A stretch of DNA of 64,000 nt from Lepturacanthus savala (lineage: Eukaryota > Chordata > Actinopteri > Scombriformes > Trichiuridae). Position 1 is the first letter of the stretch; each line of letters starts with the position of its first letter. The position numbers and the translations under genes are program-made. The stretch is taken from assembly GCA_030544235.1 (NCBI GenBank), contig CM060466.1, positions 19,610,575 through 19,674,574 of the forward strand, given 5' to 3'. Shown here piece by piece: positions 27,167 through 64,000 of the stretch. The notes below the pieces were generated by a model. That model did no database searches, was not told the origin of the DNA, and saw only the letters and a program-made list of their open reading frames with translations.

Positions 27167-28330
27167 CAGGCTGCATGTAGCCAGTGCCCCAGTAAAATGC
27201 TGTGTAGTTAGCAGCATTAGCAGCAAATAGCCTGAAATAAAGTTGCTGAAGAAGAGAATCATTTATTTTCAGCAGTGAACTCACATGAGACCAGCTTATT
27301 TGCTGCAGGGAAGGAAGTTTGCTCCCTTCCTGGTTTGCCTCTCTGCTGGATGGTTGCCGTGTGGAACAAGAGAGGCATAGAACGATTTTAGAAGAAATAA
27401 AACCAACAGGACGAGACAGTGAAATATCTGTGATGTTATTGACAAAGGGCCGCGACCTCTCTGTGCGCATAGTGCATTCACAAACCACATGGCCTAATGG
27501 ACCAGAGGGCAGTTAGTGACATGACAAATGATGACAAGTTATGTCACGGATATGGGTGAGAGTGAAGATTGGTCTCATGAGATCCTATAAGCTCACAGCT
27601 TTGTAGCACTGAGATGGAAGTAGCCTGTTGAAAGTTTTTTTTTTTTTTTTTATGCATCTACAGATCAAATGACTTCATAGCACGTAACAACAACTGATTA
27701 ACAATCAAGATCTGCGTTAAAAGTATTGGTTTGAATGAAGCAGTGTTATAATTGTATATGAATCTTTATTCTGCATAAAACCCTGTGAATTCTATGGGTT
27801 CTCTGGCTGTGGCTGTAATCTCAGTGCTACACGGCTGTCCATGAGTTCATTCTTCAAGGTTTGGTAACATGATTGTGAAACATGTCAAATGTGGTTTATA
27901 ATTGTGCAGCCTGGTGGGGAGCCTCTGGCTTCACAGTTCATTTAAGACAGAACAATGTTTTGAACAAATGTTCAACGCTGAAGTTTGTTCCATGGGTTCT
28001 TTCTCAAGATGTGTGGCACTTAGACTTTAAACGAAATTATGTTCTTACATTTGCGTAGCAGATTTTATTTGCTTAAACTGCTGACAAATATTGCATCGCA
28101 CATTTTTTTTTAAATTAAAAAACATTTTATTTGCAGTATATGGGGTATTATAGTGGATAATTAGAGTATACTCTTGGTATGCTGTATCCATTTGATGGTT
28201 GGTAGAGCTTAATCAAAGACGTTTTATTTTTACATTGTTCATTTGCACTTAAAAGTTCTACACTGTGATTTTGTTCTGCAAATCTTTGATTAACTCCAAT
28301 GATAAATGGGAAAAAAATAAAGATTTTTAA
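27167..28330 (+). terminator. BFAR 3' UTR and polyadenylation signal
   Basis: An AATAAA at 28,316-28,321 follows 1.15 kb of non-coding sequence. The UTR includes a segment at 27,205-27,310 that is repeated inside TXNDC11 (37,800-37,915). Confidence 0.6.
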
Positions 28331-28965
28331 ATAATGTCATCACTTGTTTGGATTTATGTTTGTGTCCCATGGTATGTAATTGTGGCTTATTTTAAATTAT
28401 TTGACAATAATATTAATGAAACAGACATAAAACCACCCGTTCTTTCTAGAGCTACAGAGCTTGATACAGGAGATATAAAATTATATTAAGTTGTTTTTGG
28501 TATAAATATATTCTATATATCAGATCTGCAAATAAAACCTTGGAAAATTGTAAAATATCTACTTCTAAAATAACTAAACTTTTTTTTTAATTAATAAAAA
28601 GTAATATTTTTGTGATAAACCAGTATTACTTAAGTAAATAATTTAAGTACATAAAATAATAAATTAGGAATTATAATAACAAACTACTTGCTTTAGTGTG
28701 AAATGTATTAAGTAGTTAAATGTTAGTAAACGTTTTTTTTGTAGTGAACAGCGGGCTCCCTCTAGTGTTCAAAGGTCTCCATGGCAGCAACTGTTGTCGC
28801 CATAACAACGTAGGGACCGTCTCAAAAAAGAACGTACAACTCAAAACGCATAATTAACTAATAACCCCCATTAAAGGCAGCTTATATCTTGAAAATGATC
28901 CCAACCAGTATCTGAACCCGTAAGTCCTCGAACGACTTCTACCTTGAACAATAATCGCGTTTACA
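28331..28965. other. Intergenic, no gene seen
   Basis: AT-rich spacer between BFAR and TXNDC11. Nothing recognised. Confidence 0.6.
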
Positions 28966-29260
28966 TCAATATTTTCGCCACAGCGTCGACGACAGCGCGC
29001 GCTTTTCGAACCTTTTTGACACGCGCTCCCTGCTCGTCGTCGTTGTTGCGGAAGTGAGAAGTCTACGTGGGGAAGAAAGGTTGGTCCGACCGCGTTTGAA
29101 AACCTTCCACACTAACAGCGCTGATGTCCAATCCAGGTTAGCCGTGTCTCCCGTCGAACCAGTCCGCCTACCTCCCTCCCTCTCCCTCCGTCAGGCAAAT
29201 GGACGCGCTGAGCCGCAGCCGGGGCGTATAAATGGGACGGAGAGCCGCCGACAGCCTGTA
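28966..29260 (+). promoter_or_regulatory. TXNDC11 promoter/5' UTR
   Basis: A CpG-rich block (cgtcgacgacagcgcgcgct, ctgctcgtcgtcgttg) leads into the first exon. A TATA-like gtataaat at 29,226-29,233 lies about 30 nt upstream of the chosen ATG. An open frame extends upstream to an ATG at 29,054, so a longer N-terminus is possible. Confidence 0.55.
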
Positions 29261-39489
<10,229 letters not shown>

Positions 39490-39760
39490 GGGGAAACTCC
39501 AGAATGATGCAGGAAAAAAGAAAAGAGACGAAGGAAGGACTGAAACGGGAGAGGAGGAAGCCGTGATCAGGCCTGAGACAGGAGGCTTCATCGGGGAAGC
39601 TGAAGTGAGGAGGACATGTGAAACCCATTGGAGCAACATGACCTACTAAGTTTTGTCATAGCAAAGAGAATATGATGAAATAGCAGTTACGATCTGTCTA
39701 AAGAAAAGAATGCTGCTAAGTCGGGATAGAAGTAAGAAGCATTAAAAAAAATAAAGGGTG
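39490..39760 (+). terminator. TXNDC11 3' UTR with polyadenylation signal
   Basis: AATAAA at 39,750-39,755, 261 nt after the stop codon. The first 100 nt are purine-rich. Confidence 0.6.
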
Positions 39761-42109
39761 GAAGTTGTGATGGAGAAAATCAGTGCCAACTGCCGGATTC
39801 AAAACCGCTCAGTTCTGATGCTGCACATGCAAAAAAAAATAATTTCTTTTTATTGGTGAAGGAGAATCATTAAACTTATTACACAACCCTGCAGTCAAAT
39901 TCTTTCCCAGCCCTGCAGTGTACAATAACCTGCCGCCCTGCAAACTCAGTAATGATGATCCTCCAGCAGCCTCTGCTTTGAAATGGATGCACGGGTGCAT
40001 TAACACAGGTAAACGTACAGGTGTAGAGTTTGGCTGCAGGGAGCGAGGGCTACTAATGAAGCTGAGACTCGGTTAATAGCGAAGACGCGGCACAGGCTCG
40101 CCGAGCCTTCGAGCACTTGAATTAATCAGCAATTTTTCTCTTTTTTTTTTTTTTGTTTGAAGGGGATATAGTTGTTTTGTTAAACTGATCTATTTTTACA
40201 GGAATCCTTGAATCACTAAAATATAATTTCTATGTAACTATTCAGGTATTGAGAATGAGATGCTGCAATTGTTTACATGTGAAATGTTGCACCAGTTTTT
40301 ACTGATTAAAAAAAAAAAATCTTTCATCTCAAGCGTCCTCCTTTGTTTTCATGGTTGATCGACTGTGTCTCATCTCTTCAAATGCTCAAACGTCACTGAC
40401 ATTTCTCCATGTTTAGGAAACGTGAGGAAGTGAAACGGTTTAATTATTGGTCCGGAAGCCACTTTCGGAATCAGGAAATCATCTTATATGATTATAACCA
40501 TTGATGAGCCAAGGGAGGGATTTATAATCATTACTTAGTGGCTTTATTAATGTTTTATAGATTATTCATATAGCATTATTACTTGTGAAAAATCCCTTTC
40601 CAGGATGAACAGATTTAAATATATTTTTTCTTCTGATTAAGGAACAAATTTAATGCATATCCAAATCCATTGATTGAACAATGGAGATTGTTTGAACCTA
40701 AATATAGACCATTAACTTTTCAGTACAATGCATCTTACCTTTGAATTCTGTTCGATGGAAAACCAGAAGATGGCAGCAATTGGTTGTCAGAAGTGAATTC
40801 ACTTTCTGCTCCTAAAACACTTCCATTGACTTTAGGATGAATAGAAAAGGCTGGAATTGTTAAGCCAACAACTTAATACACCAAGGAAATAGAGATGGCT
40901 GATTTTCATGTTTTTTAAAAATGTTTTTCTACCCTCTAAGCCTCAAATATGAACTATGAAACTTTATAATCTTCACGTAATGCAGGCTGATAACAGGCTG
41001 ACTGTGTGTGACCATGAATTCAGTTCTGTCCAGCAAAGAGTTAAATTCATTATCTAATTTGGAACAGTGGAAGCATGTGCTGTTGATTTCCTCCTGAATG
41101 GAAAGTTATTTGTCTATAATTATTTTCCTACAAGTCTCTAAGTAACAGAGATGTTTTCCAATAAACCAGCTCATTTTACACAATGAAAGTAATATCCTTG
41201 CATATCTTAAAAGTTTTAACTTATCACATTTTGTAAACTGACTTTTTGTACCTTACTTTGGTATTTCCATTTCACTCTACTTTATACTTACATAGACATC
41301 ACATTTCAGAGGGAAATTTAGGGAAACTCCACTATGTATATTTATCTCAGATTTTGTTACTTTCAGTAACTTTAGTTACTTCCTTCAGATGAAGATTGGA
41401 CACAAAATATTTTATTTCACATGTCAATAAGTTGTTAACGGCTCCAAATATGGATTTTTCCTTCTCAGCTTCTCACATGGTTTTGTTTCAGTAAATGTTA
41501 AAAATGAGCAAATGTTTCACCACAAATCAAAGATTAGAGAAGAAGTCCGAAAAGTGAAATCATTACATTATTAATAGTGTCGGTGTCTATGCAGCATGCT
41601 ATTTCAAATATTTTACATACAGTTAGATAGTTTAGTCCAGTGTTTCCCAACATAGGGATTGGGCCCCTCTTAAAGGTCACCTAAAAAATTGGAGGGGTCA
41701 TGAGATGATTAATGACAGAAGAAGTTCAGGACCTGTATTTACAAAACATTTTATCTTACCAATCTGACTCATAAATAGCACCAAAAATTCCTAGCTAGCA
41801 AATACTTTTACAGTTGATTTTAACATTAATATTTGTTTTCATCCAACTCACTCGTGACTCGTACATGTGATTGCCTCTTTCGGTCTAACCCAGTCAGTCA
41901 CGCATGTACAGTCGTAGACGTGACCTCATTCTAACTTATGGAATTCTAGTGTCTAATGTTTAGATAAATCATGGTAACGTATCTGCTCATTGGCCAATTA
42001 GTAGCCTCAATGATGATTGAAAGCAGTGTTGTCTTTTCAATGACATTTAAAAACAGTGTCCTCTTTTGTGACGGCATCAACTTCCAGGTTGTTTTAGCAA
42101 TTTTGCTCA
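39761..42109. other. Intergenic, repeats only
   Basis: No coding evidence. It includes the dispersed tactttggtattt-type repeat at about 41,240-41,430, related to 5,330-5,490 and 55,245-55,600. Confidence 0.55.
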
Positions 42110-42772
42110 AAAACCAGAGGCGGGATCACAAAATGGACCTAAAGGAGGCTCAGATCATCCCTATTCCCAGATCTTCTTCTCCTCTGCTCTCATTAAAGCT
42201 CCCCCTGCTGGTCTACATTCAGAAGAACTGGTCACATTATTCAACAGCACCTGCACAGATACTCTTGACTCAATAGTGGTACTCTCTTGTGGAGTACCAC
42301 AAGGCTCCATATTAGGTCCAAGCCTATTCTCCCTATATATGCTGTGTTTGGGGTCTATTTAAGAAAAAACACAAAATCTCTTCCCAGCAGAGTTATGCTG
42401 ACAATGGAGAGTTGTGCCTCCCTCTGAAACCATGTGATCCATGCAGTGTTAACTCATTTTTTAAATTGTATTGAGGACATAAAGCCTGGATGGCAAAATC
42501 TTCCATCAGCTTAACAAGAACAAAACTGAGATCCAAATTTTCAGCTTCTCAGACTATTCAACAATCACAATCAATGTCCCACTCAAACCATCTTGACGTT
42601 ATTTTTCATTATTATTATTATTTATTTCAAATTTAATAAACAAATTCAGGTATCAACGTGATTCTACTTTAGATCATCATTCAATTATTCACATATTGTA
42701 AGTTGATTTTTCTGTTAAGCACTTTGGTCATTTTTTTATGCATTCTATAATAAAATAGACTTGACTTGATGT
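42110..42772 (+). mobile_element. Decayed L2/Rex-like LINE fragment
   Basis: A plus-strand segment at 42,282-42,344 encodes [20 protein letters not shown], the reverse-transcriptase B-motif region. The following frame is broken. The 3' end (ataaaatagacttgacttga) resembles the short-repeat tails of L2-type LINEs. Confidence 0.7.
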
Positions 42773-42964
42773 GATGATGCTGTTTTCATTGCTCCTCAAA
42801 AACGGACATCTAAAGTTTGGATTGCAGTTAGAATCCAGCTGAAAGTTGTTCTCATGCACCAATCCTGGAAATAGTAAGACGGTTGTTCTTGTAGACAGGG
42901 TTGGGTCAGTGAGACCAATCCAGTAATCTCATGACTGCGGGGCGAAGTAAACAAGGTTGCCAGG

Positions 42965-43033
42965 GAAGGTGTATTCCCGCAGAAAGCTGTGCACTTGTGT
43001 GAGAACTGCAGTCTTAACATTCTTCTACACAAA
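42965..43033 (+). promoter_or_regulatory. Candidate 5' untranslated exon of the LITAF-type gene
   Basis: A short stretch ends at a strong donor (ACG|GTGAGTA, exon end 43,033) 790 nt upstream of the coding exon, which itself begins in 5' UTR. No clear core promoter motif was seen. Confidence 0.35.
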
Positions 43034-43499
43034 CGGTGAGTACTCTCTTCAAACTCTTATTTAAATAAGTTAACTTTAAATAAGTTGAACTTATTTTGTT
43101 ACTATTTTTCAGGATGTTAGAGGGGATGATTTATTGTCCTTATCCTAATGTGAGTCTGCATGCACTGCCAGGCAATGATGTTACATCCCAACTTACAAAT
43201 CTCAATACTTGAGTGTCTGAATACTTAAGTGTGTTTCCTGATACACAAAGAAATTGTGATGATTTGTGATTGAATTATTTGCATCACAAATGCATCTTTT
43301 TATTCACAAACAAATCCCACTTTGCTTGACTGAATTATCCTACTTTATAGATAAATATCCACTCAATATTGCTGATGGACTTTGCATGTTTCCATGTTTT
43401 AAAGCTATAGAGTCATGAAATTATGAATAAATATTTGTGTAAATGTGGATTTGTTGTAAATATGGATACTAGGTGTTGTATCATATATTTGGGTCAGTG

Positions 43500-43800
43500 A
43501 ATATTGGTTGGCAAGATGAAAAAGTCAAAAACTTTTTAAAATACAGTTTGAAAATCATTTTGAAAAAAATTTGTGTCATTTTGTGTTCATGTTGGTTTCA
43601 TGTCATTTTGAAGTCCATTTTAAAAAAAGATCACATGGAATATGTAATTTTTTGACACAAAATGTCAAATGGTATAACTGAAAAAGAATGATACATTTAA
43701 AAGATTTTAAAGAAAACTTTTATAGTTAAACTATCTGGTACCAAGTTTTTAGGCTTACACTCCATGACATTTTTTGACATTATCCCATTTACCTTTGATA
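43500..43800 (+). mobile_element. L1-type fragment, plus strand
   Basis: Reverse-orientation match to 16,830-17,030. Shared landmarks are the gacacaaaatgtcaaatg word, the ctatctggtacc word and an encoded HSMTFF corresponding to HPMTFL there. Confidence 0.5.
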
Positions 43801-43819
43801 TTAACTTTTTGCAGGAACA

Positions 43820-46293
43820 ATGGAAAATGCACAAGTGGCGGTTGGTGAGTATATCCTGTTTGTGATTTGGAGCAGCTCAGTTACAACAAGAAGAAGCATT
43901 TAGACCTTTGTACGGTCTGTTAAAGTAACACCACTCTAATGTCCTGTAACCTTATTAAAACCTAATTCTATTCACTTCTCTGTCTTCTCCCCATCCTCAT
44001 GTCGTCTACGGACAGTCGGCCCATTAGGAGACGGTCCAGTTCAGGTCACCTGTCCTAAGTGCCATCAGACAGTCGTCTCTAAGGTGGACTACTCCGCTGG
44101 TTTACTCACCTATCTTTTCTGCGGAGGCCTCTTCTTTTGCGGGTGAGTAGGAATGAAGCATCAATCACTCCATTATAATATTCATGAAAACTTTAGGTCT
44201 AAAACACAATTGAGTGGATGAAATAGAAACAAACTTATTAATCAGTTTATTAATAGCACTTTTATGTCACTGATGAGTGCTTATTAAATTAAATTAGCTT
44301 AGTTTAGCATAAAGAAAGAATGGAAGTGGGGTAAACAGGTCCACAGTAGAAAAAATACCCAAACCCCACTAACACATCTTCAAACTGTATAATATGTACA
44401 TATAACCCTAATGAAAAATGATAATTGTGGCTTGGAAAGCAAAGTCCATCTCATTTATGATTTTTCATTACACAATAGGCAAGGCAAGGCAAGTTTATTT
44501 GTATAGCACATTTCAACAACAAGGTAATTCAAAGTGCTTTACATAAAACATTAAAAGCATCAAGATACAAGTTAAGACAGTTGATTAAAACAATTTAAAA
44601 CAGTTGATTAAAATAAAAAAATAGATATAATATAAAATAAAAATAAGAAATAAAAATTAAGAATTAAAATTTATAACTTTGAAATTAAAACAAAGAACAA
44701 GTTACAGTACAGTGCAGAGTAATTCAGAATGACATTAGCAGTAGGCAGCATTGAACAGAAAAGTCTTCAACTGTGATTTAAAAGCAGTGAGAGTTGCGGC
44801 AGACCTGCAGGTCTCTGGGAGTTTGTTCCAGATCTGTGGGGCATAGAAACTGAACGCTGCTTCTCCATGTTTAGTTCTGACTCTAGGAACAGAGAGCAGA
44901 CCTGATCCAGATGATCTAAGAGGTCTGGATGGTTCATAAGGGATCAGCAGATCTGCAATATACCTAGGCCCTAGACCATTCAGGGCTTTATAAACCAGTA
45001 AGAGTATTTTAAAGTGAATTCTTTGGCAGACAGGAAGCCAGTGCAAGGACCTTAGAACTGGACTGATATGGTCTACTTTTTTAGTCCTAGTCAGGACTCG
45101 AGCGGCAGCATTTTGAATCAGCTGCAGCTGTCTGATTGACTTTTTAGAGAAGCCTGTAAAGACCCCGTTGTAGTAGTCTAGTCTACTGAAGATAAAAGCA
45201 TGGACAAGTTTTTCCAAATCTTGCTGAGACATCAGGCCTTTAATCCTTGATATATTCTTCAGGTGGTAGTAGGCTGACTTTGTAACAGTTTTTATGTGAC
45301 TATTGAAATTCAAGTCTGAGTCCATAACTACACCCAGATTTCTAGCTTGGTTTGTAGGCTTTAACATTGCTGATTGAAGATGAGCGCTGACTTTCAATCG
45401 TTCTGCCTTGGCTCCAAGGCAGTTTTATTTATTATTTGTTTAATTGGAGAAAGTTCTGGCACATCCAATCATTAATTTGTTCAATGCATTTACTCAGTGT
45501 TTGTATTGGATTATGATCTCCTGGTGATATACTGATGTAAATTTGTGTGTCATCTGCATAATTATGGTAACTTATTTTATTTTCTTTCATAATCTTAGCG
45601 AGTGGGAGCATGTAAATGTTGAATAGTAGAGGCCCCAGAATTGAACCTTGGGGGACCCCACAGCTTATGTCTATATGTTCAGATGTGTAGTTGCCTATAG
45701 ACACAAAGTAGTCTCTGTCCTTTAAGTAGGATTCAACCCATTTTAGTGCTGTGCCAGTAAGTCCCACCCAGTTCTCCAGTCGGTGTAATAATATGTTGTG
45801 GTCAATAGTGCCAGACTTGAAGTGTTGTTTGTCAAAAATACACCACAGAACTCCTACTCAAATCAGAAACTATTGTTTGACATCACTATGTATAAATAAT
45901 TTTTAAAAAAAGCAGGTAGTGAGATGGTCAATGTCATTTTTCATTTTTGACCCACTAAGATATTAATCATCCTCTCAGAACCTGAATGTCTGCTTACAAA
46001 ACTGATGGCAGTAAATTCAATAGCTGTCAAAATGCTTCACTATTGTGTAATCATAAGTAATTGACATGTGAAATGCACAAATAAATTGTCCTTTATTTTT
46101 AAAATGTTTAGATGAATGATACAATAATAGAATATTTAAGGTTATGGATGAGCTCCTCCTGACTTTTGCTGCTTTCCTCTCCAGCTTTGTTTTAGGTTGC
46201 TGTCTCATCCCTTTCTGCGTGGACCGGCTGAAGGATGCAAAGCACACCTGTCCTACCTGCAAAACTGAATTTGGCATCTACAAACGCTTATAA
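43820..46293 (+). CDS. LITAF-domain protein, minimal form (86 aa)
   Basis: Exons 43820-43844, 44016-44142 and 46185-46293 total 261 nt. The protein is essentially only the LITAF (SIMPLE-like) domain. An N-terminal CPKC knuckle at about residues 22-25 is followed by the hydrophobic stretch [20 protein letters not shown], then a C-terminal CPTC knuckle and the basic end FGIYKRL. In the family these cysteines bind one zinc, and the hydrophobic part inserts as a hairpin into the cytosolic face of endosomal or lysosomal membranes. The proline-rich PPxY/PSAP N-terminus of human LITAF, used to recruit NEDD4 and TSG101, is absent. Its position next to TXNDC11 matches human LITAF synteny. It may be a LITAF orthologue shortened at the N-terminus or a fish LITAF-like paralogue, so no symbol is assigned. 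Confidence 0.9.
44477..45825 (-). mobile_element. 5'-truncated L2-like LINE
   Basis: The minus strand encodes reverse-transcriptase motifs ([44 protein letters not shown]) from about 45,825. After stops around 45,420 it encodes the C-terminal region ([30 protein letters not shown]), ending with a tail of aaggcaaggcaag units (read on plus). It has no 5' half and is interrupted, so it is inactive. It lies in the second LITAF-type intron, antisense to the gene. Confidence 0.9.
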
Positions 46294-47018
46294 TTGATAC
46301 GGTGTCCTTCCTAGAGTTCATGAGTACAGAACACTACAGGCGGCAGAGTTTCCTCCTCCAGGAGAAAGAATGAAGCAGTGTTAAATCTGGAAAACTTGCT
46401 TAACTTAATTACAGAGTATCTGGCAGTAATAGAAGTAGTCACTGACACTGTTATCGACCAACTTGTGCCTTTTATTCTGCTGTGATGTGCTGCCATAAGA
46501 GCTTCACAAAGTTAGACTGGAGAAACTTAATAACAGCTCAAACTTACTTTTATATTCATAATGATTAGATTGACTTAAATTAATTGCTGGTGTTACTGTA
46601 AAGATAACATAATGTAACCCCCTTAAAATATTCTCCCTTAACACCCTTTAAACATGAATAAAATGTGACAATAATCAGTGTGCATTGATTTACAATATGC
46701 ATTCATATCTCATACAGCTCTGTGCATACCATTTCATTTTCATAGTAAAGTGCTCAAAGGACAAACAGGATTACAGCAACATAAACATGGATATGAACTT
46801 TCACCTATAATATTTAAATGAATCCTTCATTTTTAATGAATCAATAAATGAAACCATTGGGAGAAAAAGTAAGCAATACGTAGTGACATGTCATTTAAGG
46901 CTTAAGGTAACCCTGGCTTTCTGCATTTTTCTTTTACATCATTTCCTGCTATTTGTGATAAAATATATTGATATAATTTCATTGGATAATCATCCATGTG
47001 CAGCAGCGTTCTGTTCCT
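46294..47018. terminator. Convergent 3' ends of the LITAF-type and mesothelin-family genes
   Basis: The two stop codons face each other 725 bp apart. A plus-strand AATAAA lies at 46,657-46,662. A TTTATT at 46,471-46,476 could serve the minus strand, in which case the 3' UTRs overlap. Confidence 0.5.
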
Positions 47019-63959
<16,941 letters not shown>

Positions 63960-64000
63960 CTGGACCTGGACCGAGTCAAGGAAAAGGAGACATCAGTAAA

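Noticed and set aside
44735..45767. Host genes encoding reverse-transcriptase-like proteins
   Set aside because: Truncated, interrupted LINE sequence with an L2-type tail.

Overview
The window reads as nuclear DNA of a ray-finned (teleost) fish. Genes have many short exons with GT-AG introns. Long TA and CA microsatellites, foldback elements and decayed LINE fragments occur throughout. The gene order BFAR, TXNDC11, LITAF-type gene, mesothelin-family gene corresponds to genes that all lie on human chromosome arm 16p. All gene models below were built by hand from splice signals and reading-frame continuity; no alignment or search was run.

Layout. Positions 1-5,900 (minus strand) hold a decaying cluster of C2H2 zinc-finger sequence: a broken copy at 1-413, an intact six-finger terminal exon at 1,983-2,710, and further remnants. 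Positions 7,111-16,040 (minus) hold a complete 12-exon zinc-finger gene (796 aa, in frame across every junction). Its promoter faces that of BFAR across 2.6 kb of repeats. BFAR (plus, CDS 20,548-27,166, 451 aa) is a RING-SAM membrane E3 ligase. Its first intron carries a 32-bp-unit minisatellite. TXNDC11 (plus, CDS 29,261-39,489, 863 aa) is an ER membrane thioredoxin-like protein ending in a coiled coil. A very small LITAF-domain gene (plus, 43,820-46,293, 86 aa) has an L2-type LINE in the intron that splits its domain.

From 63,959 down to 47,019 (minus) runs the most unusual gene, a mesothelin-family surface protein. I could join 39 exons into one open frame of 1,668 codons, and its 5' end lies outside the window. 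The last 13 exons match human mesothelin in length and order: N-terminal MPF-like part, basic furin-like site, mature domain, GPI tail. The 26 preceding exons add more than 1,040 residues, built largely from four diverged copies of a roughly five-exon module. Four micro-exons of 22-32 nt lie in the first copy. A Thr/Pro/Ala stalk sits before the GPI signal.

Functionally the genes look independent: transcription factors, ER quality control and ubiquitin ligation, endolysosomal LITAF protein, cell-surface adhesion. The neighbourhood is conserved synteny rather than a pathway. Introns and intergenic DNA contain several transposon families with copies in more than one gene, including a solo LTR inside a DNA transposon and a hAT-like element 11 nt from a splice donor.
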